Below, in pieces: positions 36,410 through 45,536 of a DNA stretch of 64,000 nt (position 1 is the stretch's first letter; the number at the start of each line of letters is the position of its first letter). Below the pieces are notes generated by a model, which was not told the DNA's origin, did not search any database, and was given only the letters and a program-made list of their open reading frames with translations. The translations under genes were made by a program, and so were the position numbers. Origin of the DNA: Tistlia consotensis USBA 355 (GTDB taxonomy: Bacteria > Pseudomonadota > Alphaproteobacteria > Kiloniellales > DSM-21159); the NCBI RefSeq assembly GCF_900177295.1, contig NZ_FWZX01000005.1, positions 1 to 64,000 of the forward strand, in the 5' to 3' direction.

Positions 36410-37186
36410 TCAGACCTCGCGGTTGGACGCCAGGAACTGCCGGCAGCGTTCCGATGCCGGGTTGCCGAAGACCTGGGCCGGCGGCCCCTGCTCCTCGATC
36501 CGTCCCTGGTGCAGGAACAGGACGTCGCTCGCGACCTCGCGTGCGAAGCCCATTTCGTGGGTCACGATAATCATGGTCCGGCCTTCCTCGGCAAGCTGCC
36601 GGATGACGCGCAGCACCTCGCCGACCAGCTCCGGGTCGAGCGCCGAGGTCGGCTCGTCGAACAGCATCACCTCCGGCTCCATGGCCAGCGCCCGGGCGAT
36701 CGCCGCGCGCTGCTGCTGGCCGCCCGAGAGGTGCGAGGGATAGTGGTCCCGCTTGTCGGCGATGCCGACCTTCTCGAGCAGGCCCATGGCCAGCTCGACG
36801 GCCTCGGCCCTCGGCCGCTTCAGCACGTGGACCGGCGCCTCGATGACGTTCTCCAGCACGGTCATGTGGCTCCAGAGGTTGAACTGCTGGAACACCATGC
36901 CGAGCCGGGTGCGCAGGCGGTCGACCTGCTTCCAGCTCTCCGGCCGGCCGCCGTGGCGCGTCTCGATCATGTGGATCGTCTCGCCGCGCAGGGTGATCGT
37001 GCCGGAGTCCGGGATCTCGAGCAGGTTGATGCAGCGCAGGAAGGTGCTCTTGCCCGAGCCCGACGAGCCGATCATGACGATGACGTCGCCGTCGTGCGCG
37101 GTCAGGGACACGCCCTTCAGCACCTCCAGTGGGCCGAAGGACTTGTGCACCTCATCGACGACGAGCGCTGGAGCGCCGTCTGCCAT
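36410..37186 (-). CDS. Polar amino acid ABC transporter ATPase (HisP/GlnQ-like)
   Basis: The protein of about 258 residues has Walker A GSSGSGKSTFLRC, Q-loop VFQQFNLWSHMT, signature LSGGQQQRAAIARALAMEP and Walker B VMLFDEPTSALDPE. TRHGGRPESWKQVDRLR fills the typical GlnQ/HisP insertion. The ATG at 37184-37186 follows ggaggggga and gives MADGAPALVVDEVHKSFG; an ATG 12 codons upstream is possible. It is the first gene of the transporter operon. Confidence 0.94.
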   Translation of the reverse strand: MADGAPALVVDEVHKSFGPLEVLKGVSLTAHDGDVIVMIGSSGSGKSTFLRCINLLEIPDSGTITLRGETIHMIETRHGGRPESWKQVDRLRTRLGMVFQQFNLWSHMTVLENVIEAPVHVLKRPRAEAVELAMGLLEKVGIADKRDHYPSHLSGGQQQRAAIARALAMEPEVMLFDEPTSALDPELVGEVLRVIRQLAEEGRTMIIVTHEMGFAREVASDVLFLHQGRIEEQGPPAQVFGNPASERCRQFLASNREV

Positions 37187-37411
37187 TCCCCCTCCGATGT
37201 TCCCGGCCGCTCCCCGCTGCACCAGCGCGTCCTCGTGATCGCCTTGAGGCGATTCTTTCGGTTCTGTGACCGTGACGCGACCGAACGTTAGTCGGAAGGT
37301 CGCGAACCTGCCAAGCGAAAAGCCCCCGATGCCGTGGCGACGGCGGGCGGTTCGCGCAAGGCGGGCAACCGCCTGGCGGCCGCCTCGCCCCGGCGGAGAG
37401 CCGTCCCCCGC

Positions 37412-38206
37412 CTAGTTGTCGGCGTCGAAGACGTCGAAATCGAAGTACCTGGCGTTGATCTTCTGGTAGGTGCCGTCGGCGCGGATCTTCCGGATCGCCG
37501 CGTTGAAGGCCTCGCGCAGCGCGTCGTCGCCCTTGCGCAGCGCGATGCCGGCACCGTAGCCGTGGTACTTCGGGATCGAGATGTTCGGCCCGACGAACGC
37601 GAAGCCCTGCCCGGCCGGCGTCTTCAGGAAGCCCTCCTGCAGCACCACGGAATCGGCGACCACCAGGTCGAGGCGGCCGTTGACCAGATCCAGCTCCGCC
37701 TCCTCCAGCGTCGGATAGGTCACCGCCTCGGCAGCGGGCAGCTCGCCGCGCACGAAGGCCTCGTGGCTGGAGGCCCGCTGGACGCCGATCCTCAGACCCG
37801 CCAGCGCCTCGTCCATCGCCTTCAGGTCCCTGGGGATCTCGAGCTTCAGGGCCTTCGGCTTCACGAACTTGGCGGGCGTGTTGTAGTAGCTGTCGGTGAA
37901 CGCGACGATCTGCTTGCGTTTGTCGGTGATCGACATCGAGGCGATGATCGCGTCGTACTTCTTGGCCAGCAGGCCTGGGATCATGCCGTCCCAGTCCTGG
38001 ATCACGAAGCTGCAGTCGAAGTCCGCGGCCTCGCAGAGCGCCCGGGCGATGTCGATGTCGAAGCCCTTCAGCCGGCCCGAGGCGTCGATGTAGTTGAACG
38101 GCGGATAGGCGCCCTCGGTGCCGATCCGCACCTTGCGGCCCTCGGCGTGGGCGCCGGAGGCGGCCAGGCAGGTCAGAGCGGCCAGGACGGTCAGGAGCCG
38201 GCGCAT
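37412..38206 (-). CDS. Second amino acid binding protein, paralogue of the one at 35598
   Basis: The 264-residue precursor has a signal peptide (MRRLLTVLAALTCLAASGAHA). Its mature part is colinear with the other binding protein: VRIGTEGAYPPFNYID is identical, followed by DWDGMIPGLLAKKYDAI and SYYNTPAKFVKPKALKLEIP. It has no transporter of its own. The gene begins 11 bases after the end of ccmI, so it is probably cotranscribed with the cytochrome c maturation operon. It likely delivers a related amino acid to the neighbouring permeases. The unusual feature is the operon position, not the protein. Confidence 0.92.
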   Translation of the reverse strand: MRRLLTVLAALTCLAASGAHAEGRKVRIGTEGAYPPFNYIDASGRLKGFDIDIARALCEAADFDCSFVIQDWDGMIPGLLAKKYDAIIASMSITDKRKQIVAFTDSYYNTPAKFVKPKALKLEIPRDLKAMDEALAGLRIGVQRASSHEAFVRGELPAAEAVTYPTLEEAELDLVNGRLDLVVADSVVLQEGFLKTPAGQGFAFVGPNISIPKYHGYGAGIALRKGDDALREAFNAAIRKIRADGTYQKINARYFDFDVFDADN

Positions 38207-38217
38207 CGTCACCGTTC

Positions 38218-39402
38218 TCAAGGCTGCTGGCCGAGCGCCTTCAGCGCCTGCTCGACGCTCTGGCGCTGGGCGTCGCCGGCCGGCCGGCCAGCCAGCTGCT
38301 TCTGGGCGCTGCGCAGCGCCTCGACGGCCTGGTCGGTCTCGCCCAGGACCTGGCGCGCGCGCGCCAGGCGCAGCCAGCCGTCGATGTCGCCTGGCTCCTC
38401 CTTCAGGCGCGTCGCCAGGCGCTCGACCATCGAGCGGATGAAGGCGGCGCGATCGGCGTCGCTGAGCTTGCCGGCGGCCTCGACGTCCTGCTGGCTCGGC
38501 CCCGGCATGCCGGGGCCCGGGGCGGTGCCCGGCGCGCCGCCGGCGACCGGCGCCTGGCCGAGCTGGGCCGAGAGGCTGGCGATCGACTGGTTGAGCGACG
38601 GCAGCCAGGGGGCGCCGGGCGGGCTGCTGGCCGCCAGCTCCTTCCAGAGCTTCAGCCCCTCCTCGCCGCGGCCGTCCTGGACCATGGCCAGGCCCGCGTA
38701 GTAGCGCGCCCGCGGATCCCGGGAGTCGGCCTGCAGGGCCTGCGCGAAGGCGGCCCGCGCCTCCTTGCCGACGCGGCCCTGGCCGGCGGCGACCAGCGCC
38801 TCGCCGAGCTCCGAATTGAGCCGGCCCCGGTCGGCGCCGTGGGCCAGGGCCGTGCGGAAGGCCTCGGCCGCGTCGGCCGGCCGGTCGAGCTCCAGATAGG
38901 TACGGCCGAGCAGCTCCCAGCCCTGCGTGTTGTCCGGCTCGCCGGCGAGGCGGTCGCGCAGCTGCTTCGCCAGGCCGGCCATGTCCGACACGGCCGCCTG
39001 CTGCTGGGCGAAGTCGACCGACGGCACGTCCGGCCGGCCGAGCAGCAGGTAGCCGCCGAGCGACAGGCCGGGCACCAGCAGGCCGACGACCAGCGGCAGG
39101 AACCAGTCCCGGCGCCGGGCCGCGGCCGCACCCGCCGCCGCCCCGGCGGCCTCGCCGGCGCCGCGGCGGTCGGCGGCCAGGAGGCGGCGCTGCACCTCGA
39201 GCCGCGAGGCCTCGGCCTCGGCGGCGTCGAGCACGCCGCGCTGATGGTCGCGCTCGATCTCGGCCAGCTGGTCGCGATAGACCGTGAGGTCGTAGTCGCT
39301 GCGCGGCAGCGCAGCCCGGGCACGCCACAGCAGCGGCCAGACCAGGGCCGCGGTGGCCAGCAGCGCGAGCAGCGCCGCCGCGATCAGGAAGAAGGTCGTC
39401 AT
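38218..39402 (-). CDS. ccmI: Cytochrome c maturation protein CcmI
   Basis: The 394-residue protein has an N-terminal membrane helix (FFLIAAALLALLATAALVW), the CcmI motif DLTVYRDQLAEIERDHQRGVL and a second membrane helix near residues 100-125. A periplasmic TPR-like part follows, with WELLGRTYLELDRPADAAEAF and further repeats. It holds apocytochrome c and presents it to CcmF/CcmH. The ATG overlaps the ccmH stop. It is longer than enterobacterial counterparts because it is a separate CcmI, as is normal in alphaproteobacteria. Confidence 0.93.
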   Translation of the reverse strand: MTTFFLIAAALLALLATAALVWPLLWRARAALPRSDYDLTVYRDQLAEIERDHQRGVLDAAEAEASRLEVQRRLLAADRRGAGEAAGAAAGAAAARRRDWFLPLVVGLLVPGLSLGGYLLLGRPDVPSVDFAQQQAAVSDMAGLAKQLRDRLAGEPDNTQGWELLGRTYLELDRPADAAEAFRTALAHGADRGRLNSELGEALVAAGQGRVGKEARAAFAQALQADSRDPRARYYAGLAMVQDGRGEEGLKLWKELAASSPPGAPWLPSLNQSIASLSAQLGQAPVAGGAPGTAPGPGMPGPSQQDVEAAGKLSDADRAAFIRSMVERLATRLKEEPGDIDGWLRLARARQVLGETDQAVEALRSAQKQLAGRPAGDAQRQSVEQALKALGQQP

Positions 39403-39947
39403 CGTGCCGCCCCGCCCCCCTGGGCCGCGCCGCCGTGGGCGACGCCGCCCTCCGGCGCCTCCCCCTGCCGCCCGGTGAGCTCCGCGACCCGCGCGACCTC
39501 CTCGGGGCTGAGCGGTGCGACGGCGGCCGGGCCGCCGCGCCGGCGCTGGCTGCGCAGGAAGACCGCGGCGCCCAGGCCGCCGAGCAGCAGCACCGCGACC
39601 GGACCGAGCCAGAGCACCAGGGTGTAGCTCGCGAAGGGCGGCTTGAGCAGCACGTAGTCGCCGTAGCGCGCAACCAGGTAGTCCTTGACCTGCTGGTCGC
39701 TGTCGCCGGCCTTCAGCCGCTCGCGGATCAGCACGCGCAGGTCGTGGGCGATGTCGGCGTCCGAGGCGTCGACCGACTCGTTCTGGCAGACGACGCAGCG
39801 GATCTCCTCGGAGATCGCCCGGGCCCGCGCCTCCAGCGCCGGGTCGGCGAGCTTCTCGCTCGGCAGCACCGCCCAGGCGGCAACGGGGGCTAGCAGGGCC
39901 GGCGCCAGCAGGGCCGCGGCCAGCAGCAGGGCCAGGCCACGCCTCAT
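39399..39947 (-). CDS. ccmH: Cytochrome c maturation protein CcmH
   Basis: The 182-residue protein has a signal/anchor (MRRGLALLLAAALLAPALL). The redox motif is IRCVVCQNESVDASDADIA, with Cys51 and Cys54, matching the LRCxxCQ pattern that reduces apocytochrome c. A second membrane helix lies near residues 100-125 and a Gly/Ala-rich tail follows. It overlaps both ccmG and ccmI by 4 bases, so translation is coupled. Confidence 0.95.
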   Translation of the reverse strand: MRRGLALLLAAALLAPALLAPVAAWAVLPSEKLADPALEARARAISEEIRCVVCQNESVDASDADIAHDLRVLIRERLKAGDSDQQVKDYLVARYGDYVLLKPPFASYTLVLWLGPVAVLLLGGLGAAVFLRSQRRRGGPAAVAPLSPEEVARVAELTGRQGEAPEGGVAHGGAAQGGGAAR

Positions 39948-40489
39948 TTCGCCGCCTGCTCGAGGGCCGGCAGGATCTCGTCGTCGACCTGGTTCGGGGC
40001 GATCGGGCCGACGTGGCGGTAGACCACCCGCCCCTTGTCGTCGACCACGAAGGTTTCCGGCACACCGGAGATGCCCCAGTCGATGCCGGCCCGCCCGGCC
40101 GTGTCGGCGCCGAGCCGCTCGTAGGGATTGCCGAGCTCGCCGAGGTACTTCAGCACGTCCGCCGGCTTGTCCTTGTAGTCGATGCCGACCAGCCGCACGC
40201 CGTCGCCGGCCAGCTTGCTCAGCACGCCGTGCTCGGCGCGGCAGGGGATGCACCAGGAGGCGAAGATGTTGACCAGGGTGACGCCGTGGCCCTTCAGGTC
40301 GGCGGTCGCGAGGCCCGGCCGGTCGGCCCCGGGAATCGGCCCCAGCTCGAAGGCCGGCGCCTCCTTGCCGATCAGCATCGAGGGAATCTCGCTCGGGTCG
40401 CGCTGCGGGTTGAGCCCCCAGAGGAAGAAGGCGGCAGCCGCGAGGAAGATGGCGAGCGGCAGCGCGCCGAGCAGCACACGCAGGGCCAT
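39944..40489 (-). CDS. ccmG: Thiol:disulfide interchange protein CcmG/DsbE
   Basis: The 181-residue periplasmic thioredoxin is tethered by an N-terminal helix (LLGALPLAIFLAAAAFFLWGL). The active site is FASWCIPCRAEH, with Cys80 and Cys83, and the cis-proline region GVPETFVVD follows. It passes reductant to CcmH and the apocytochrome. Its ATG is 6 bases after the ccmF stop. Confidence 0.95.
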   Translation of the reverse strand: MALRVLLGALPLAIFLAAAAFFLWGLNPQRDPSEIPSMLIGKEAPAFELGPIPGADRPGLATADLKGHGVTLVNIFASWCIPCRAEHGVLSKLAGDGVRLVGIDYKDKPADVLKYLGELGNPYERLGADTAGRAGIDWGISGVPETFVVDDKGRVVYRHVGPIAPNQVDDEILPALEQAAK

Positions 40490-40494
40490 GGGAG

Positions 40495-42498
40495 CTACTC
40501 CGCGGGCTGGACGAGGGCCGGCGCGCGGACCGCTCGGCGCGGCGCGCCGACCCTGAGGCGACGGTCGGAGAGCGACAGCAGGCCGCCCAGCATCATGGTC
40601 AGGGCGCCGACCCAGAGCCAGGGCACCATCGGCTCCTGGTAGATGCGCACGACCCAGGCACCGGCCTTGTTCTCGGCCGGGTCGCCGATCACCGCGTAGA
40701 GGTCGGCGAAGCCGGTCGTGTGGATCGCCGCCTCGGTGGTGTTGCGCCTGGTCACCGGATAGAAGCGCCGCTGCGGCTGCAGCGTCGTCACCAGCTCGGC
40801 CCCGTTCGGCCCTGGCCGGGTCACCTCGAAGGTTCCCTGGTCGGCCACCCAGTTCGGCCCCTGCACCCGCTCGACGTCCTTGAACAGATAGTGGTAGCCG
40901 GCCAGGTCGATCGACTGGCCCGGGCTCAGCGCCTCGACCGACTCCTGCTTGAAGCTGCCGGCGCCGACCATGCCGGCGATGGCGATGGCGAGGCCGAGGT
41001 GCGCGACGGTCGCGCCGTAGGCGCTGCGCGGCAGCAGCCGGGCGCGACGCCAGCTCTCGGCGAGCGGTGCGCGGAACAGCCGGACCCGCTCGGCCCATTC
41101 GGTCAGGGTACCGGCGACCAGCCAGACGATCAGCCCGGTCCAGAGAATCGGCATGATCGGCGTGCCGTCGTAGAGCCAGAGCGCGACCAGGGCGGCGGCG
41201 ACGGCGAGCGCCAGCGCGACCTTGAGCCGGCCGAGCAGCCCGGCCAGGTCGGCACGCTTCCAGGGCAGCAGCAGGCCGGCGCCCATGACCAGCACCAGCG
41301 GCATCATCAGCGGCACGAAGGTCAGGTTGTAGAACGGCGGGCCGACCGAGACCCGGCCGCCGCCCAGCGCCTCGAGGAACAGCGGATAGAGCGTGCCGAT
41401 GAAGACCGTCGCCGCTGCCGTGGCGAGCAGCAGGTTGTTCAGCACCAGCCCGCCCTCGCGGCTGACCGGCGCGAACAGGCCGCCGGGCTTGAGCACCGGC
41501 GCGCGGATCGCGAAGAGCAGCAGCGAGCCGCCGATCGCGACGGCGAGCAGCAGCAGGATGTAGAGGCCGCGGCTCGGATCGACGGCGAAGGAGTGCACCG
41601 AGGTGATCAGGCCCGAGCGGACCACGAAGGTGCCGATCAGGCTGAGCGAGAAGGTCAGGATCGCCAGCAGGATGGTCCAGGCCTTCAGGGCGTTGCGCTT
41701 CTCGACGACGATCGCCGAGTGCAGCAGCGCCGTGCCGACCAGCCAGGGCATGAAGGAGATGTTCTCGACCGGGTCCCAGAACCACCAGCCGCCCCAGCCG
41801 AGCTCGTAGTAGGCCCACCAGCTGCCGAGCGCGATGCCGGCGGTCAGGAAGCACCAGGCGGCCAGGGTCCAGGGCCGGACCCAGCGGGCCCAGGCGGCGT
41901 CGACCCGGCCCTCGAGCAGCGCCGCGACGGCGAAGGCGAAGACGATCGAGAAGCCGACGTAGCCCGTGTAGAGCATCGGCGGGTGGAAGGCGAGGCCGGG
42001 GTCCTGGAGCAGCGGGTTGAGGTCGTTGCCGTCGGCCGGCGGCGGGAAGACCCGGGCGAAGGGATTCGAGGTCAGGATCGTGAAGGACAGGAAGCCGATC
42101 GAGATCCAGGCCTGCACGCCGAGCGTGCGGGCCCGCAGGCTGGGCGGCAGGTTGCGCCCGAAGAGGGCGACCGCGGCGCCGAACAGCGTCAGGATCTGCA
42201 CCCAGAGGACCATCGAGCCCTCGTGGTTCCCCCAGGCGCCGGTGATCTTGTAGAGCAGCGGGATCGTCGAGTTCGAGTTCGCGGCGACGGTCGCGACCGT
42301 GAAGTCGCTGACCACGTAGGCCCAGATCAGCGTGCCGAAGGCGACGGCGACGCAGACGAACTGGGCGATCGCAGCCGGCTCGGCGACGGCCATCCAGCCC
42401 GGCTTGCCGCGGGCCGCGCCGATCACCGGCACGCTGCCCTGCACCAGCGCCACGGCCAGGGCCAGGATCAGGGCGAAGAGGCCGAGCTCCGGAGTCAT
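40495..42498 (-). CDS. ccmF: Cytochrome c heme lyase subunit CcmF
   Basis: The 667-residue multi-spanning membrane protein has the tryptophan-rich WWD domain ELGWGGWWFWDPVENISF, where heme is handled. Flanking phrases NHEGSMVLWV and HPPMLYTGYVGFS carry the heme-ligand histidines of the family. The ATG at 42496-42498 (MTPELGLFALILALAVAL) overlaps the end of ccmE and is preferred over longer starts. It ligates heme from CcmE to the apocytochrome together with CcmH and CcmI. Confidence 0.95.
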   Translation of the reverse strand: MTPELGLFALILALAVALVQGSVPVIGAARGKPGWMAVAEPAAIAQFVCVAVAFGTLIWAYVVSDFTVATVAANSNSTIPLLYKITGAWGNHEGSMVLWVQILTLFGAAVALFGRNLPPSLRARTLGVQAWISIGFLSFTILTSNPFARVFPPPADGNDLNPLLQDPGLAFHPPMLYTGYVGFSIVFAFAVAALLEGRVDAAWARWVRPWTLAAWCFLTAGIALGSWWAYYELGWGGWWFWDPVENISFMPWLVGTALLHSAIVVEKRNALKAWTILLAILTFSLSLIGTFVVRSGLITSVHSFAVDPSRGLYILLLLAVAIGGSLLLFAIRAPVLKPGGLFAPVSREGGLVLNNLLLATAAATVFIGTLYPLFLEALGGGRVSVGPPFYNLTFVPLMMPLVLVMGAGLLLPWKRADLAGLLGRLKVALALAVAAALVALWLYDGTPIMPILWTGLIVWLVAGTLTEWAERVRLFRAPLAESWRRARLLPRSAYGATVAHLGLAIAIAGMVGAGSFKQESVEALSPGQSIDLAGYHYLFKDVERVQGPNWVADQGTFEVTRPGPNGAELVTTLQPQRRFYPVTRRNTTEAAIHTTGFADLYAVIGDPAENKAGAWVVRIYQEPMVPWLWVGALTMMLGGLLSLSDRRLRVGAPRRAVRAPALVQPAE

Positions 42499-42977
42499 TG
42501 GGTCGTGCTCTCCTTTTGGCCAGCGGCCGCGCCGGCCTCGCCACCCTGGCGGCGCCACTCGCCGGACTGCTTCAGGGCCTCGGCGACCTCGGGCGGCATG
42601 TACTTCTCGTCGTGCTTGGCCAGCACCTCGACGGCCTTGAAGCTGCCGTCGGGCTGCATCCGGCCCTGGACCACCACGCCCTGCCCCTCGCGGAACAGGT
42701 CGGGCAGGATGCCGTCGTAGACCACCGGCACCTTCTCGTTGGTGTCGGTGACCGAGAAGGCGACCCGGCTGCCCGGGCCCTTCTGGACCGAGCCGTCGAC
42801 CACGAGCCCGCCGATCCGCACCAGCCGGTCGGACGGCAGCCCGGCCTTCATCAGCTGGCTCGGCGAATAGAAGAACACCAGGTTGTCGTTGAAGGCGGAC
42901 AGCACCAGGGCGGTCGCCGTGCCGAGCGACAGCATGGCGAGCAGCAGGATGATCAGGCGGCGGCGCTTGCGGGTCAT
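42495..42977 (-). CDS. ccmE: Heme chaperone CcmE
   Basis: The 160-residue protein has a basic N-terminus and one membrane helix (about 8-28), followed by a periplasmic beta-barrel. The heme-binding motif is VLAKHDEKYMPPEV, with His122 as the covalent heme site and Tyr126 as axial ligand. It overlaps ccmD and ccmF by 4 bases. It carries heme from CcmC to CcmF. Confidence 0.96.
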   Translation of the reverse strand: MTRKRRRLIILLLAMLSLGTATALVLSAFNDNLVFFYSPSQLMKAGLPSDRLVRIGGLVVDGSVQKGPGSRVAFSVTDTNEKVPVVYDGILPDLFREGQGVVVQGRMQPDGSFKAVEVLAKHDEKYMPPEVAEALKQSGEWRRQGGEAGAAAGQKESTTQ

Positions 42978-43177
42978 CGCGCGTCTCCGCCGCGCCGGCG
43001 CCGGTGGCCGGCGGCGCCGCGGCTCCGCTCGAGCGCCTGCAGGTGCCGCTCGCGCCTGCGCAGCTCGGCGCGCGAGACCGCGAACAGGCCGATCAGCACG
43101 ATGGCCGCCAGCAGGTAGGCCGGCCAGACGTAGACCGCATAGCCACCCATCGCGAGAAAATCATCGAGCGAACCCAT
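42974..43177 (-). CDS. ccmD: Heme exporter protein CcmD
   Basis: This 67-residue small membrane protein has one helix (YVWPAYLLAAIVLIGLFAVS) and a strongly basic cytoplasmic tail. It is typical of CcmD, which helps release holo-CcmE from CcmABC. It is slightly longer than average because of the Arg-rich tail. It overlaps ccmE. Confidence 0.92.
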   Translation of the reverse strand: MGSLDDFLAMGGYAVYVWPAYLLAAIVLIGLFAVSRAELRRRERHLQALERSRGAAGHRRRRGGDAR

Positions 43178-43181
43178 CCGC

Positions 43182-43940
43182 TCAGCGCCCTTCCGTCTGC
43201 AGGCGGGTGAGGGCGCGCAGGCGCGCCTCGATCAGCTCGCCCCGGACACGGACGATCACGACCCAGAAGTAGTAGAGTGTGAAGGCGATTGCCATCGAAA
43301 AGAGCGGCCAGAGCATCGAGGGATCGATCGCCGGCGTGCCCATGCGCGTGATGCTGGCCGGCTGGTGCAGCGTGTTCCACCAGTCGACCGAGAACTTGAT
43401 GATCGGCAGGTTGACGCTGCCGACCAGGGCCAGCACGGCGCTGGCGCGCTGGCCGCGCTCCGGGCTCTCGAAGGCGTTGGTCAGGGCGATCAGGCCGAGA
43501 TAGAGGAAGAACAGGATCAGCACCGAGGTCAGGCGCGCGTCCCAGACCCACCAGGTGCCCCACATCGGCTTGCCCCACAGCGAGCCGGTGACCAGCGCCA
43601 GGAAGGTGAAGCCGGCGCCGATCGGCGCGCTGGCCTTGGCGAACAGGCCGGCCAGCGGGTGGCGCCAGACCAGCAGCGAGGCGCTGGCGACCGCGATGCA
43701 GGCATAGACGAAGAGCGCCATCCAGGCCGCCGGCACGTGGATGTACATGATCCGGACGCTCTCGCCCTGCTGGTAGTCCGGCGGCGAATCGAAGAGCGCC
43801 AGATAGAGGCCGAGGGCCATCAGGACCAGGGTGCCGCCGGCCAGCCACGGCTGGACGGCACCGGCGAGGCGCAGGAAGCGCGCCGGGCTGGCGAAGCGGT
43901 GCAACCAGGCACCGCCGGGGCTACGGGCAATTTCGCTCAC
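43182..43940 (-). CDS. ccmC: Heme exporter protein CcmC
   Basis: The protein of about 252 residues has six membrane helices and the WWD-type motif MWGTWWVWDARLTSVL, flanked by the conserved histidines in YIHVPAAWMA and NTLHQPASI. It loads heme onto CcmE. No ATG is available. A GTG at 43938-43940 (MSEIARSPGG) is preferred, and a TTG at 43974-43976 would add 12 residues. The ribosome-binding site is weak for either start, so the 5' end is uncertain. Confidence 0.93.
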   Translation of the reverse strand: MSEIARSPGGAWLHRFASPARFLRLAGAVQPWLAGGTLVLMALGLYLALFDSPPDYQQGESVRIMYIHVPAAWMALFVYACIAVASASLLVWRHPLAGLFAKASAPIGAGFTFLALVTGSLWGKPMWGTWWVWDARLTSVLILFFLYLGLIALTNAFESPERGQRASAVLALVGSVNLPIIKFSVDWWNTLHQPASITRMGTPAIDPSMLWPLFSMAIAFTLYYFWVVIVRVRGELIEARLRALTRLQTEGR

Positions 43941-44037
43941 GTCGGGTGTTCTGTCCGCTCCAGGAAGCGCAATCAAGCGACAGGAAGTCGCTGCCGGCCT
44001 TGATCTCCGTCAGTCGCCGGTCTCATTCGTCGTTCTC

Positions 44038-44703
44038 CTACTCCGCAGTCTGCCTCAAGGCGGCCGCCCCGGAAAGGGCGGCGACCGGCAGGCTGACCAG
44101 CAGCAGGGCACCGAGCAGCAGCAGATGGGGGCGAACGCTGAAGCCCGCAAGGCTGGCATCGACCGCCGCGACGCCGAACACCAGCACCGGGATGTAGAGC
44201 GGCATCGTCAGCAGCGGCAGCAGCACGCCGCCGCGCCGGGCGCCGAGGGTCAGGGCCGCGGCCGTCGCGCCGAGCAGGCTGAGGCTCGGCGTGCCGAGCG
44301 CCAGAGCCAGCAGCAGGACCGGCAGCGCGTGCGCCGGCAGGCCGTAGAGCAGCGCCGCCAGCGGCGCCGAAAGCAGGATCGGCAGACCGCTGGTCAGCCA
44401 GTGCACCAGGACCTTGGCCAGCACCATGGCCTCGAGCGGCTGCGGCGCCAGCAGCAGCAGGTCGAGCGAGCCGTCCTCCCAGTCGGCGAGGAACAGCCGC
44501 TCCAGCGACAGCAGCACGGCGAGCAGCGCGGTGACCCAGAGGATGCCCGGGGCGATGCGCAGCAGCAGGTTCGGCTCCGGGCCGATGCCGAAGGGGAAGA
44601 GCGCGGCGGTCAGCAGGAAGAACAGCACCGCGGTCAGCAGGTCGCCGCGCTGGCGCAGCGCCAGCCGCAGGTCGCGCCGGATCAGGGCCCAGAGACCGCT
44701 CAT
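44038..44703 (-). CDS. ccmB: Heme exporter subunit CcmB
   Basis: The 221-residue inner-membrane protein has six hydrophobic segments. CcmB phrases include LWALIRRDLRLALRQRGDLL at the N-terminus, LFLADWEDGSLDLLLL in the first loop, and LGTPSLSLLGATAAALTLG. The ATG at 44701-44703 gives the standard CcmB length. It forms the ABC exporter-like complex with CcmA that powers release of heme-loaded CcmE. Confidence 0.94.
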   Translation of the reverse strand: MSGLWALIRRDLRLALRQRGDLLTAVLFFLLTAALFPFGIGPEPNLLLRIAPGILWVTALLAVLLSLERLFLADWEDGSLDLLLLAPQPLEAMVLAKVLVHWLTSGLPILLSAPLAALLYGLPAHALPVLLLALALGTPSLSLLGATAAALTLGARRGGVLLPLLTMPLYIPVLVFGVAAVDASLAGFSVRPHLLLLGALLLVSLPVAALSGAAALRQTAE

Positions 44704-44725
44704 CGACCTCCGCTCCCGGGCCCCG

Positions 44726-45424
44726 TCACCAGTGCCACTCCGCCAGCTCGAGCGGCGCCGGGGCATGCTCGGCGAGGCCGAGGCTCTGCGGCGCGGCGAG
44801 GCCGAGGTCGACGTGGGTCGCCAGCACGACCTGGCCGCCGCGGCCCCGGTGCGCCTCGATCTCGGCGACGAGGCGCGCGACCGAGCGGCTGTCGAGGCCG
44901 ACGCTCGGCTCGTCGAGCAGCCAGAGCGGCGCCGGCGCGGCGAGCAGGCGGGCGAGCGCCAGCCGGCGTTTCTGGCCGGCGGAATAGAGCCGCATCGGCT
45001 GCGCCGCCAGCTCCTCGAGCTCGAAGGCCGCGAGGGCGGCGTCGATGCGGGCAGTGCCGGCGCCGCGCAGGCGGCACCAGAACTCGAGGTTCTCGCGGCC
45101 GCTCAGCACCGGCTTCGCGGCCTCCTGATGGCCGAGGAAGTGCAGCCGGGCCTGGTAGGCGCCGAGCTCCTCGAAGACCGGCTGGCCACCCGAGGTCAGG
45201 CGGCCGGCGGCCGGCCGCAGCAGGCCGGCGAGCAGGCGCAGCAGGCTCGACTTGCCGCTGCCGTTCGGCCCGGTGAGCAGCAGCAGCCCGCCCGGCGGCA
45301 GAACGAAGTCCAGCTTCTCGAAGAGCAGGCGCTCGCCGCGCCGGCAGGCCAGCGCCTCGGCCGCCAGCGGCGCGCCCGCCGCCGTCCCCTCCCCTGCCGT
45401 TCCGCCTGCCGCGATCCCGCCCAT
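44726..45424 (-). CDS. ccmA: Heme exporter ATPase CcmA
   Basis: The 232-residue ATPase has Walker A TGPNGSGKSSLLR, the CcmA-type loop FLGHQEAAKPVLSGRENLEFW, signature YSAGQKRRLALARLL and Walker B LWLLDEPSVGLD. The start at 45422-45424 is the first that gives a normal CcmA N-terminus (ACRRGERLLFEKLDF follows shortly). A good promoter lies only 10 bases upstream, so the operon ccmABCDEFGHI appears to begin here, possibly as a leaderless message. Confidence 0.94.
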   Translation of the reverse strand: MGGIAAGGTAGEGTAAGAPLAAEALACRRGERLLFEKLDFVLPPGGLLLLTGPNGSGKSSLLRLLAGLLRPAAGRLTSGGQPVFEELGAYQARLHFLGHQEAAKPVLSGRENLEFWCRLRGAGTARIDAALAAFELEELAAQPMRLYSAGQKRRLALARLLAAPAPLWLLDEPSVGLDSRSVARLVAEIEAHRGRGGQVVLATHVDLGLAAPQSLGLAEHAPAPLELAEWHW

Positions 45425-45433
45425 GCGGCAGGG

Positions 45434-45461
45434 GCTATAGCAGACCGACCGGGGCTGTCGA
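45434..45461 (-). promoter_or_regulatory. Candidate promoter of the ccm operon
   Basis: Read leftward, tcgaca (45461-45456) and tatagc (45439-45434) are spaced by 16 bases, and the ccmA ATG follows 9 bases after the -10. A transcript starting at the usual distance would begin at or next to the start codon. Confidence 0.5.
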
Positions 45462-45536
45462 GAGAGTCGCTGCCGTTCCGGGCATTTCGCTGCCGCGACC
45501 GGCCGGCCCGGAACGAAGGCAGGCCCCGGAACGACG

